NCBI RefSeq assembly: GCF_900100535.1
Contig: NZ_FNDG01000003.1
Location: forward strand, 310,001 to 374,000
DNA length: 64,000 nucleotides
Direction of reading: 5' to 3'
Source: Phytopseudomonas flavescens
GTDB taxonomy: Bacteria > Pseudomonadota > Gammaproteobacteria > Pseudomonadales > Pseudomonadaceae
Part shown: piece by piece, positions 18,067-26,534 of the stretch
How the letters are laid out: each line of letters starts with the position of its first letter
Numbering within the stretch: the stretch's first letter is position 1
Translations under genes and position numbers: made by a program
The notes under the pieces: generated by a model
What the model saw: only the letters and a program-made list of their open reading frames with translations
The model's database searches: none
What the model was told of the DNA's origin: nothing

Positions 18067-20781
18067 ATGCAGGAACACGACGTACGGATCGCCCAACTGC
18101 TGACCTTCTATCGCAGCGCCTACCTGGCCGACAGCCGTGACCTGAACCTCGACAATCTGGTCGCTCTGCCCGCCGAGCGCCGCGCCTGGCTGGACGGCCG
18201 CGAAGAGCTGGCCAGCGGCGCCCTGCCGCTGCTGGCACTGCCGCCGGGTATCGGCGCCGAGCTGGAGCGTCAGCAGCAGCTTTATCAGCGCGAGCTGCAA
18301 CTGATCTACGGCGTACTGCCGGTCTGCGGTCGGCTGAGCACGGGCACAGGGCCGGCCACCGCCTTCTGCGCTCCGCTGGTGTACTACGAGGCCAACCTGA
18401 GCAACGGCAGCGAAGGCGATGCGCACCTGCTGGCCATCGATATCGCGCAGCCTCTGGCGAACTGGCGGCTGCTGCGCCAGTTGCTGGCCGACGACGACAG
18501 CGGCTCGCTCGATGACCTGCCACTGGCCGATGCGCCAATCGATGCTCACGTGCTCGGCGATCTGCTGGGCTGGATCAGCCGCCGCACCCGGGTTGCCGAT
18601 GTGCTCGCCGCCAGTGGCTTTCCGGCCCTGGAAAGTCAGCAGGCGGTGGACAAGGCGCTGCGCCGTCGCAGCCTGTCGCTGCGCTCGGCGGCCATGGTCG
18701 CGTTGGTGCCGCGGGGCAGCGGCAGCCGTGGCATCGTCCACGAGTTGCAGCAATTGCAGGAGGGCAAGGACTGGTCTGCCCCCCTTCGCCAACTGCTCGG
18801 TGCGCCTCAACCCAGCGCCATCCAGGGCGCCAGCAGCCCGTACGCCTTGCCGGCCCAGCTCAGCAACGCGCAGAGCCAGGCCCTGGCCAACGCAGCTCGC
18901 TATCCGCTGAGCCAGGTATCCGGCCCACCCGGAACCGGCAAGAGTTACACCCTGGCGGCACTGGCACTGGATCGCTACCTGCATGGCGAAACGGTCTTGC
19001 TGGTCAGCCGCAGCGAACAGGCGGTGCGGGTCATCGCGCAGAAACTGCGCGATGACTTCGGTCTGCGTGATGCAGTACTCGACGGCGATGGCCGCAGCCT
19101 TCAGCACAACCTGCGCGACCGCCTCGGCAGGCTGCTGCAGGGCGAGCTGACACCAATCGATGAGAATGCGGAGCGCCAACAGGAGCAGGCGCTGCGGCGC
19201 CTGATCGACGAAGAGCGCCATCTGGCAGCGGCGCTCGGCAAACGCGGTGACCAGGCGCTGCGCTGGAGCCGGCTGATTCTGCGTGACGATCGCGGCGCCC
19301 TGGGGTTCTGGCGGCGCCACCTGCTGTTGCCCTGGGTGCGCCGACGCATCCGCGGCAGTGTACGGCCCTGGGTGCTGCTCGATGAACTGCGCGACTGCCA
19401 GCAGCGCCGCGAACGCCTCAGCCGCGACTACCTCAATACCCGCCGCAGCGCGCGCCTGCAGCGGCTGCTGGCAGCCGATCGGCAACTCTTCGTACAGTAC
19501 AACCAGGCGATTCGCGCACGCCAGTCACGACGCCAGCTGGCGCTGTTCGAGGACATCGATCCACAGCGGCTGCTGGCGGCCTTCCCGATCTGGGTGGTGA
19601 CACTGGATGAATTGCACCGCCTGCTCCCCCTGAAGGCCGGGCTGTTCGACGTGATGGTCATGGACGAGGCCACCCAGTGCGATATCGCCTCGGCACTGCC
19701 GGCTTTCCAGCGCTGCCGCCGCGCGGTGATCACCGGCGATGCCAGGCAGCTACGTCACCTGTCGTTCCTCTCGCGCAACCGTGAAACTCAGCTGCTGCAG
19801 CGCAGCGGGCTGCCGGGCGAGCAACGCGAGCGCTGGAGCTACCGTGACAACAGCGTGCTGGACCTGGTTGGCCTGCACCTCCCCGAGCAGGCCGCGCTGA
19901 CCTTTCTCGACGAGCACTTTCGCAGCCGCCCAGCCTTGATCCGCTTCAGCAACCAGCGCTTCTACGACAATCGTCTGCGGGTGATGAAGGAGCGTCCGGG
20001 GCTGAGCCACTGCGACAGCCTGCAGCTGCAGCGCCTGCCTGGCGAACGGGGGCTCAACGGCGTCAACGAAGAGGAAGTGCAGCGCGTGCTGCGGCTGATC
20101 GACGAGCACATGAGCCGATACGCCGACAGCCCGGTCAAGCCGACGATTGGCGTACTGTCGCCCTTTCGCGATCAGGTCGAGGCGGTTCGCCAACGCATCG
20201 CCGGCCTCGACCTGCAGCGCCTGCGCGACTTCCGCCTGCTGGTGGATACGCCCTACGGCTTCCAGGGCGAGGAGCGCGACCTGATGATCATCAGCTTCGC
20301 CATCGATAGCCGATCCAGCCAGGCCGCTGCCTACCTGAACCGCCAGGACATGTTCAACGTCGCCATCACCCGTGCCCGGGAGCGCCAGGTTCTGCTGTTC
20401 AGCGGCGACGAGCGTCAGTTACCGAGCGAACACCTGCTGCGCCGCTATCTGGAAAGCCTGGCCGATCAGGCGATGGCCCCGCACGGCCAGCCCGACCAGG
20501 ACGAATTCCAACGCGCCCTGTGCATGGCGCTGCAGGCGCAAGGCGTCTCCACCTGGACGCGTTATCCCCTGGCCGGCCTGCTTCTCGACGTATTCTGCCA
20601 GCGCGGCGACAAGTGCCTGGCCATCGACCTGATCGGCTTTCCGGGCGAAGGAGAGGGCTTCCTCGAGCTCGAGCGCTACCGTGTGCTGGCGCGCGCAGGC
20701 CTGGAAATCGTGCCACTGAGCTACGGCCTGTGGCGCCAGGAACCTGAGCTGGCCCTACAGGCGCTGTTGCAGCGCCTCTAG
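18067..20781 (+). CDS. Superfamily 1 (Upf1-like) helicase with possible C-terminal nuclease-like domain
   Basis: A 904-residue protein. Residues about 1-270 match no domain I recognise. The helicase core has Walker A GPPGTGKS near 286-293, motif Ia VLLVSRSEQAV, Walker B VMVMDEATQCD near 530, motif III-like RAVITGDARQL, motif IV LDEHFRSRP near 615, motif V GFQGEERDLMIIS near 735 and motif VI NVAITRARE near 765, the AAA_11/AAA_12 arrangement. The last ~90 residues (LLLDVFCQRG, AIDLIGFPGE, RYRVLARAGLEIVPLSY) resemble Vsr-like PD-(D/E)xK domains, although the catalytic triad is incomplete by eye. The start is the ATG at 18067; the open frame upstream overlaps the divergent adaptor gene. A role in repair or defence is possible but unproven. 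Confidence 0.8.
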   Translation: MQEHDVRIAQLLTFYRSAYLADSRDLNLDNLVALPAERRAWLDGREELASGALPLLALPPGIGAELERQQQLYQRELQLIYGVLPVCGRLSTGTGPATAFCAPLVYYEANLSNGSEGDAHLLAIDIAQPLANWRLLRQLLADDDSGSLDDLPLADAPIDAHVLGDLLGWISRRTRVADVLAASGFPALESQQAVDKALRRRSLSLRSAAMVALVPRGSGSRGIVHELQQLQEGKDWSAPLRQLLGAPQPSAIQGASSPYALPAQLSNAQSQALANAARYPLSQVSGPPGTGKSYTLAALALDRYLHGETVLLVSRSEQAVRVIAQKLRDDFGLRDAVLDGDGRSLQHNLRDRLGRLLQGELTPIDENAERQQEQALRRLIDEERHLAAALGKRGDQALRWSRLILRDDRGALGFWRRHLLLPWVRRRIRGSVRPWVLLDELRDCQQRRERLSRDYLNTRRSARLQRLLAADRQLFVQYNQAIRARQSRRQLALFEDIDPQRLLAAFPIWVVTLDELHRLLPLKAGLFDVMVMDEATQCDIASALPAFQRCRRAVITGDARQLRHLSFLSRNRETQLLQRSGLPGEQRERWSYRDNSVLDLVGLHLPEQAALTFLDEHFRSRPALIRFSNQRFYDNRLRVMKERPGLSHCDSLQLQRLPGERGLNGVNEEEVQRVLRLIDEHMSRYADSPVKPTIGVLSPFRDQVEAVRQRIAGLDLQRLRDFRLLVDTPYGFQGEERDLMIISFAIDSRSSQAAAYLNRQDMFNVAITRARERQVLLFSGDERQLPSEHLLRRYLESLADQAMAPHGQPDQDEFQRALCMALQAQGVSTWTRYPLAGLLLDVFCQRGDKCLAIDLIGFPGEGEGFLELERYRVLARAGLEIVPLSYGLWRQEPELALQALLQRL

Positions 20782-20787
20782 GCGGAA

Positions 20788-22974
20788 TCAGAAGCTGCTG
20801 CCCAGATTCAGGTACAGCGCCTTTTCGTTCTGGTCATTCAGCCCGTAGCTGAAGTTGAGCGGCCCCAGCGGCGTTTCGTAGCCGAGGAAAACGCTTGCCG
20901 CATTGATGTAACCGCTGTCGAAGGCATTGTCGTTGTTCCACACCCGGCCGCGCTCCAGGGAGGCACCGAGGTAGATGGGAAAATCCAGCGGCAGGATCGA
21001 GCGCGGCGTCATGCGCCGGTAGTACACCATCCGCGCAAGGCTGATGTTCTGCCCTGCCAGGGCATCCTGGCGAAAGCCGGACAACTGTCGCGGTCCGCCC
21101 AGCTGGAAGCTCGAGGTGACCACCTCGGCATCGTCCAGCGTGCGTCCGTAACGGCCGCCGATCAACAGGCTGTGTGGCCCTTCGCTAAAGGCCTTGTCGA
21201 GCTTCAGTTCCCATTGCCGATAGCGGTCGTCGGCACCCAGGCTGGCATCGTACTGGCGCAGATGCAGGTCGATCTGCTCGCCCTCGTGGGGAAAGTCGAC
21301 GTTGTCGAGGGTGTCGAAGGAATACTGCATGTCGTAGTAGCCCTCGGTGAAGCTGAACTCCGGCAGGTCGCGCTCGCCGATGCGAACCTCCGCTTCACCC
21401 AGGGCCTGGCCGATGCCGAAGCGGATCTCGCCGTTGTTGGCGATCTGTCGACCCACATTGAGCCCGTAGCCGTAGCGTTGCACCCGGTATTCGGCGATCG
21501 GGTCATTGTCGAGCACGGCGTCGACGTTCCACGCCTGGGCAGACAGGTTGGGTGCGACGAACCAGCGCGAGCCCACGTCCAGCGGCTGATAGAACTCGCT
21601 GTAGAGTTCCTGGCGATCGCCCAGTTGCACCCGCGTCAACCACTCGGCACCGAGCCGGTTGATACCGTTCTTGCGGAAACTGGCACCCAGATTGAAGACA
21701 CTGTCGCCATTGAAATCATCGGACAGGTTCAGGCCGAGGCGCAGGTAGTCGGTACCGGTGCGTTTTTCCCGCGCATCGATCACCAGGGTGTTCTTGCCCT
21801 GATGATTGACCACCCGGTACTGCACCCGCTCGAAGTAGTCGAGGCCGTAGAGCGTACCCATGTCACGCTGCAAGCCTGCCATGTCCAGCGGCTCGCCAAG
21901 GGGCTGACGGATGTAGTTGCGGATCACCTCGTCGCCGACCTTGGAGTCGTTATCCACCTGAATGGCGTCGATCACCGGGGTGCGCTGCTCGGCACTGCGC
22001 GCCAGGGTGAGCGCCGGGTTGCCGCCACTGTGTCGCACCAGGGCTGTCAGGCGCGGCTGCAGCGCCTTGGCGGCCTGGTAGCCGGCTTCGATCATTTCCT
22101 CACCGCGGCCGAAATCGGTGACGCCGAAGGGCGACATGTTCGGCTGCACCAGAATGTCGGTGGCCTGCAGCGTCGCCAGCTGCTCTTCGGAATTGCGCCG
22201 GGTCATCATGGTGATCGACTGGTTGAGCACGTCGACCACGGTGAGCAGCTCCTTGCGCGGTTTCAGCGGAGTGCCGATATCCACCACGATGACCCGGTCC
22301 ACGCCCATGTCGCGGGCCACGTCCACCGGAATGTTGTCGACCATGCCACCATCGACCAGCAGGCGCCCGTCCAGCTCGACCGGCGCGAAAACTGCCGGAA
22401 TCGACATGCTGGCGCGGATCACCTGGGGCAGGTGACCGCTGCGGAAGACCACCTTCTGGTCGTTGGCGATGTCGGTGGCCACGGCCCGAAAGGGAATGGG
22501 CAGGCGATCGAAGTCGCGCACGTCGCTGCTGCGCACCAGCAGGCGCTCGAGCAGCAGCGCCAGGTTCTGGCCCTGGATGACGCCCAGCGGCAGGCCCAGG
22601 CTGCCGTCGTCACGGAAGCTGAGACGCTGCTTGATGAGAAAGTCGCGGTCGTCCTGCTTGCGGCGGAACGGCATATCGGTGCGCGGCGGGTCGTCGGACA
22701 GCACCTGCCGCCAGTCCATGTTCAGCGCCACGTCCTCCAGTTCGGCGATGCTGTAACCCGACGCATACAGGCCACCGATCACCGCACCCATGCTGGTGCC
22801 AGCGATGGCATCGATCTGTACGCCCTGCTCCTCCAGCGCCTTGAGCACGCCGATGTGGGCTAGCCCGCGGGCGGCGCCACCGGACAGCACCAGGCCGACC
22901 TTCGGCTGCGCATTCTGCGCGACGGCGAACAGCGGAAAGAGCAGGAGCAGCAGAACGAGCAGATGACGACGCAT
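20788..22974 (-). CDS. plpD: Patatin-like phospholipase / type Vd autotransporter PlpD
   Basis: A 728-residue secreted phospholipase. After a signal peptide (LLVLLLLLFPLFAVA) comes a patatin domain (about 25-300) with the oxyanion loop SGGAARG, nucleophile motif GTSMG with Ser near 61, and catalytic Asp in VDGGMVDNIP near 208. A single POTRA-like segment (about 320-400) and a C-terminal beta-barrel related to BamA/TamA follow, ending in YLNLGSSF with a terminal Phe. Length and layout match P. aeruginosa PlpD. It is monocistronic, tail to tail with the helicase gene, with a 6-bp gap. Confidence 0.9.
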   Translation of the reverse strand: MRRHLLVLLLLLFPLFAVAQNAQPKVGLVLSGGAARGLAHIGVLKALEEQGVQIDAIAGTSMGAVIGGLYASGYSIAELEDVALNMDWRQVLSDDPPRTDMPFRRKQDDRDFLIKQRLSFRDDGSLGLPLGVIQGQNLALLLERLLVRSSDVRDFDRLPIPFRAVATDIANDQKVVFRSGHLPQVIRASMSIPAVFAPVELDGRLLVDGGMVDNIPVDVARDMGVDRVIVVDIGTPLKPRKELLTVVDVLNQSITMMTRRNSEEQLATLQATDILVQPNMSPFGVTDFGRGEEMIEAGYQAAKALQPRLTALVRHSGGNPALTLARSAEQRTPVIDAIQVDNDSKVGDEVIRNYIRQPLGEPLDMAGLQRDMGTLYGLDYFERVQYRVVNHQGKNTLVIDAREKRTGTDYLRLGLNLSDDFNGDSVFNLGASFRKNGINRLGAEWLTRVQLGDRQELYSEFYQPLDVGSRWFVAPNLSAQAWNVDAVLDNDPIAEYRVQRYGYGLNVGRQIANNGEIRFGIGQALGEAEVRIGERDLPEFSFTEGYYDMQYSFDTLDNVDFPHEGEQIDLHLRQYDASLGADDRYRQWELKLDKAFSEGPHSLLIGGRYGRTLDDAEVVTSSFQLGGPRQLSGFRQDALAGQNISLARMVYYRRMTPRSILPLDFPIYLGASLERGRVWNNDNAFDSGYINAASVFLGYETPLGPLNFSYGLNDQNEKALYLNLGSSF

Positions 22975-23048
22975 GGCACATCCCTGGCGGTGGGCAAAAG
23001 CGCCATTATAGGAGCCTCCTCGCCCGGGATGTATTGCGCTGAGCTCAC

Positions 23049-23237
23049 TCAGTGCAGCCGGTGGGATTCGCCGGAGAACGGGTCTTGGAAACTGGCGATC
23101 TCGGACTGCAGCCGACGGTTCTCGCCATACGCTTCGATGGCGCGGCGGTAGCGCATGCGCTGCTCGTCGAGCAGTTTGCGCCGGGCTTTCACCACACTCT
23201 GTTCATGCTGTTGCGCTTCATCCACATGGCGAGCCAT
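23049..23237 (-). CDS. Small charged hypothetical protein
   Basis: A 62-residue protein beginning MARHVDEAQQHEQ, very rich in Arg, Glu and Gln, likely a helical or coiled-coil protein (KARRKLLDEQRMRYRRAIEAYGENRR). The family is not recognised. The ATG at 23237 has GGAGA 6 bp upstream, which supports translation. It lies downstream of the RpiR-type regulator in the same direction. GGTCTCC and GGAGACC in the 86-bp gap form a 7-bp inverted repeat that would pair the ribosome-binding site, so its translation may be controlled, or the hairpin may be a weak terminator. Confidence 0.6.
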   Translation of the reverse strand: MARHVDEAQQHEQSVVKARRKLLDEQRMRYRRAIEAYGENRRLQSEIASFQDPFSGESHRLH

Positions 23238-23323
23238 GGCAGGTCTCCAGGTTGAAAAACGGGAGACCAGATTCAGCCAGTGCCATGACAGTTTGAGGGC
23301 AACGCGGTGACGCTGAGGTGAAC

Positions 23324-24196
23324 TCAGGCGCCTTCTTCGTGATTCTTTATCGACTTCGCCGACAGCCGCAGACTGCGCAGGCTGCGCTTGACGCTCTTGA
23401 GGTGGTTGACCAGGCTCGGGCCACGGGCCATGGCCACCCCCATGGCGAGCACGTCGATCACCACCAGGTGGGCGATGCGCGAAGCCAGCGGCGTGTAGAT
23501 TTCGGTGTCTTCCTGCACGTCGATGGCCAGGTTCACCGTGGCCAGCTCGGCCAGGGGCGTCTGTCCCGGGCACAGGGCGATCAGCGAAGCGCCGGCTTCG
23601 CGTACCACGTTGGCCGTGGTCAGCAGATCCTTGGAGCGCCCGGACTGGGAGATGCACACCGCGACGTCCGACGGCTTGAGGGTAATCGCCGACATCGCCT
23701 GCATGTGCGGGTCGGAATACGCTGCCGCATTGAGCAGCAGGCGGAAGAACTTGTGCTGGGCATCGGCCGCCACCGCGCCGGACGCACCGAAACCGTAGAA
23801 CTCGATACGCTGTGCCTCGGAGCACAGGCCGATGGCCTTCTCCAGCGCCACCGGGTCAAGCTTCTCGCGCACCTCGATCAGGGTGTGCAGGGTGGTATCG
23901 AAGATCTTCATGCTGAAATCGGCGACCGAGTCGTCTTCATGGATGGCGAACTGGCCGAAGCTCGCACCGGCTGCCAGGCTCTGCGCCAGCTTGAGCTTGA
24001 GATCCTGAAATCCACTGCAACCGATGGCGCGACAGAAGCGCACGATGGTCGGTTCGCTGATGCCCACGGAGTGCGCAAGTTCGGCCATGGAACTGTGCAT
24101 CACCGCCGCAGGATCGAGTAGCACATGATCGGCCACCTTGAGTTCCGACTTGCGCAGGAGGTGGCGTGACTGGGCAATGTGCTGCAACAAATTCAC
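23324..24196 (-). CDS. MurR/RpiR-family transcriptional regulator (HexR-like)
   Basis: A 290-residue regulator with an RpiR helix-turn-helix domain (residues about 1-77, MAELAHSVGISEPTIVRFCRAIGCSGF) and a SIS sugar-phosphate-binding domain (about 125-265, EFYGFGASGAVAADAQHKFFRL, CISQSGRSKDLL). It is divergent from zwf, and a perfect palindrome of HexR type lies between them, so it probably represses zwf until an Entner-Doudoroff sugar acid such as 2-keto-3-deoxy-6-phosphogluconate releases it. The sequence departs from my memory of canonical Pseudomonas HexR at many positions, so it may be the paralogue paired with a second zwf. The start appears to be GTG at 24196. Confidence 0.85.
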   Translation of the reverse strand: MNLLQHIAQSRHLLRKSELKVADHVLLDPAAVMHSSMAELAHSVGISEPTIVRFCRAIGCSGFQDLKLKLAQSLAAGASFGQFAIHEDDSVADFSMKIFDTTLHTLIEVREKLDPVALEKAIGLCSEAQRIEFYGFGASGAVAADAQHKFFRLLLNAAAYSDPHMQAMSAITLKPSDVAVCISQSGRSKDLLTTANVVREAGASLIALCPGQTPLAELATVNLAIDVQEDTEIYTPLASRIAHLVVIDVLAMGVAMARGPSLVNHLKSVKRSLRSLRLSAKSIKNHEEGA

Positions 24197-24294
24197 TGGC
24201 AGGGACTCGACTGATCAAAGGATGAATACGCCGGCTGGACATTAGGGTAGTCACGACTCGGTTATGATCGAGATGCGCCGGGGGTGTAGTGTTC

Positions 24295-24311
24295 TTGTAG
24301 TTATACTACAA
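24295..24311. promoter_or_regulatory. HexR-type operator between the RpiR regulator and zwf
   Basis: TTGTAGTTATACTACAA is a perfect 17-bp inverted repeat (7-bp arms, 3-bp centre). It fits the HexR pattern of TGTAxT/AxTACA arms known from gammaproteobacteria. It lies 41 bp upstream of zwf and 98 bp upstream of the regulator start. A TATACT hexamer inside it could be a -10 element, so binding would block the promoter directly. Confidence 0.8.
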
Positions 24312-24351
24312 GGCCGGCGCCCTCGCACGGACAAACCGATTCGGAGTTCCC

Positions 24352-25797
24352 ATGCTGAGCAATTCCTGTGACATGCTGGTCTTCGGGGGCACGGGCGATC
24401 TGGCCCTGCACAAGCTACTGCCGGCGCTGTATTACCTGCATCGCGATGATCGCCTGCACCACGACACCCGCATCCTCGCCCTGGCCCGCAGCAACCATAC
24501 GCGCGCGGCCTATCAGGCGCTCGCCGAACGCCACTGCCGGGCGCAGGTGGCACGCGCCGACTTCGATGATGACACCTGGCGCCGCTTCGCCGAGCGCCTC
24601 GACTACTTCGTCATGGACGCCTCGCAGAGCGCGGACTTCGGGCGCCTGGCCAGGTACCTGGGCACTGGCCGGGAACGGGTCAGGGTGTACTACCTGGCCA
24701 CGGCACCGGACCTCTTCGAGGACATCGCCTCGCACCTCGAGGTCGCCGGCCTGGCCGATTCGAACGCGCGGATCGTGCTGGAAAAGCCCATCGGCCATTC
24801 GCTGCAATCGGCTCAGGCGATCAACGCCGGCATAGGTGCCGTATTCGACGAGTCCCAGGTGTTTCGTATCGACCACTACCTCGGCAAGGAAACCGTACAG
24901 AACCTGATGGCGCTGCGCTTCGCCAATGCCCTGTTCGAACCGGTGTGGCGGGCCGGGCACATCGACCATGTGCAGATCAGCGTCTGCGAGACCCTGGGTG
25001 TGGAAAACCGCGGCGCCTACTACGACCAGGCCGGCGCGATGCGCGACATGGTGCAGAACCATCTGCTGCAGCTGCTTTGCCTGGTGGCCATGGAAGCACC
25101 GGTGCGCTTCGACGCCGAATCGGTGCGCAACGAGAAGCTGAAGATTCTCGAAGCGCTCAAGCCCATCACCGGCCTCGACGTACGCGACAAGACCGTGCGT
25201 GGTCAGTACGCCGCTGGCAGGATCGGCGGCCAGGAGGTACCGGCCTATTATTTCGAGAAGAACGTCGACAACGACAGCGACACCGAAACCTTCGTCGCCG
25301 TACAGGCCGAGATCAACAACTGGCGCTGGGCCGGCGTGCCCTTCTACCTGCGCACGGGCAAGCGGCTGGCGCGCAAGACGTCGGAAATCCTCATCCAGTT
25401 CAAGCCCGTGCCCCACCAGTTGTTCGGTAACGGCGAAGCCAACCAGTTGCTCATCCGTCTGCAGCCCGAAGAGCGCATCAGCCTGCAGTTGATGGCCAAG
25501 AACCCCGGCAAGGGCATGCGCCTGAAACCGGTCGAACTGGACCTGAACCTGGCCGACGCCTTCAACAAGCAACGCCGCTGGGATGCCTACGAGCGACTGT
25601 TGCTGGACGTCATCGAAGGCGACTCGACACTGTTCATGCGCCGCGACGAGGTCGAAGCGGCATGGCAATGGGTCGACCCGATCATCAAGGGCTGGAACCA
25701 GCATTACCAGCGGCCACGTCCCTATGCGGCCGGCAGCAATGGCCCGGAACAGCTTCAACACCTGCTGCAGCGGCATGGCCGCGAATGGATCGAGTGA
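24352..25797 (+). CDS. zwf: Glucose-6-phosphate 1-dehydrogenase
   Basis: A 481-residue cytoplasmic enzyme that oxidises glucose 6-phosphate to 6-phosphogluconolactone, making NADPH and feeding the Entner-Doudoroff and pentose phosphate routes. The nucleotide-binding motif FGGTGDLALHKLLPALY is at the N-terminus, EKPIGHS near 145, the substrate-binding active-site motif RIDHYLGKETVQNL at about 173, and the C-terminal domain is complete (WAGVPFYLRTGKRL). CGGAG precedes the ATG at 24352. Unlike the main Pseudomonas operon, pgl and eda do not follow; the next genes are tadE/tadG. This suggests an additional zwf copy. Confidence 0.94.
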   Translation: MLSNSCDMLVFGGTGDLALHKLLPALYYLHRDDRLHHDTRILALARSNHTRAAYQALAERHCRAQVARADFDDDTWRRFAERLDYFVMDASQSADFGRLARYLGTGRERVRVYYLATAPDLFEDIASHLEVAGLADSNARIVLEKPIGHSLQSAQAINAGIGAVFDESQVFRIDHYLGKETVQNLMALRFANALFEPVWRAGHIDHVQISVCETLGVENRGAYYDQAGAMRDMVQNHLLQLLCLVAMEAPVRFDAESVRNEKLKILEALKPITGLDVRDKTVRGQYAAGRIGGQEVPAYYFEKNVDNDSDTETFVAVQAEINNWRWAGVPFYLRTGKRLARKTSEILIQFKPVPHQLFGNGEANQLLIRLQPEERISLQLMAKNPGKGMRLKPVELDLNLADAFNKQRRWDAYERLLLDVIEGDSTLFMRRDEVEAAWQWVDPIIKGWNQHYQRPRPYAAGSNGPEQLQHLLQRHGREWIE

Positions 25798-26064
25798 TCG
25801 GCAAGACGGCGTTTTCGAGACCGCGAGGCATGCCCTTGGCGAGGGGATCGCCGCCGGGCGGCATGCACATGGCTCGGGCCGGGTGTTAGTCATAAAGTGC
25901 TATGGCGCGCGGTGTATCGGCTTGCTATTAGATACCCATCGGCAAGGCCTCGATGGGTGCCCGCCGCTCGTCAGAGCGAGGGGTCCCCATTGGAATCACA
26001 GCTCAGCGATGCAAGCTGTGTGTCCGTCGCGCAGGGCGATTGCAACGGCACGAGGATCAGGGAA
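25798..26064. promoter_or_regulatory. Intergenic leader with two hairpins before the tadE/tadG cluster
   Basis: No gene is supported in these 267 bp. Two adjacent perfect stems are visible: ACCCATCG (25934-25941) with CGATGGGT (25951-25958), and CGCTC (25965-25969) with GAGCG (25974-25978). Neither is followed by a T tract, so they are not clear intrinsic terminators. They may form a structured 5' leader for the tadE-tadG transcript. I checked for a c-di-GMP (GEMM) riboswitch core and did not find one. Confidence 0.35.
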
Positions 26065-26532
26065 GTGCCTCACTCTTCAGAAATGCCCTCGGGTCACAAA
26101 CAACGCGGTGCCGTCGCCGTCGAGTTCTCGATCACCTTCGTCATTTTCTTTCTGATCTTCTACGGCATGGTCGGTTACAGCATTCCCTTCCTGCTCAGCG
26201 CCACCTATCAGGAGCTGGCCACCGAAGCCTTGCGCGATGCCATTCGCTCCACCGATACCCGAGCGCCCACTGCGCAACAACTGGCAACCCATCAGCAACG
26301 CGTGTTGCAGACCATGCGCAACTCCTGGCTGCCGCAGGCCTGGACGCAGACCTGCAGTGGCTACGATGGCTTCTTGAAAACCGGCGCGGTGTGGAGCGTT
26401 TGCGTGCGCCATGGCAATCCCGAAAGCATCATGCCGGCACTCTCGATCTTCGGCTGGAAGGTGCCCCAACTGCCCAGCGAGTTACGCGGCGAAGCCAAGA
26501 TCCGGCTGTACAACGCCGCTGCGGGAGCCTAG
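26065..26532 (+). CDS. TadE-like pseudopilin
   Basis: A protein of about 155 residues with the TadE pattern: a short charged leader, then RGAVAVEFSITFVIFFLIFYGMV with Glu in the class IV pilin-like position and a long hydrophobic helix, followed by a periplasmic domain with two Cys. Such minor pseudopilins are cleaved by the TadV/FppA peptidase and support Flp pilus assembly. The start is uncertain: GTG at 26065 has GAGGA 8 bp upstream, while ATG at 26083 has no clear ribosome-binding site; the open frame runs back to 25897. It is a paralogue of the protein at 28616 and lies 2 bp before tadG. Confidence 0.78.
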   Translation: MPHSSEMPSGHKQRGAVAVEFSITFVIFFLIFYGMVGYSIPFLLSATYQELATEALRDAIRSTDTRAPTAQQLATHQQRVLQTMRNSWLPQAWTQTCSGYDGFLKTGAVWSVCVRHGNPESIMPALSIFGWKVPQLPSELRGEAKIRLYNAAAGA

Positions 26533-26534
26533 GC

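Noticed and set aside
17923..19485. Open frame of 520 codons on the minus strand
   Set aside because: Antisense to the helicase gene; Gln/Ala-rich composition with no domain.
21172..22863. Open frame of 563 codons on the plus strand
   Set aside because: Antisense to plpD, whose patatin motifs are intact.
24415..25893. Open frame of 492 codons on the minus strand
   Set aside because: Antisense to zwf, which has all catalytic motifs.
25900..26064. Cyclic di-GMP (GEMM) riboswitch before tadE
   Set aside because: The conserved core segments of GEMM-I are absent; only two simple stems are visible.
25798..26064. Remnant of pgl or eda behind zwf
   Set aside because: No frame in this gap resembles phosphogluconolactonase or KDPG aldolase.
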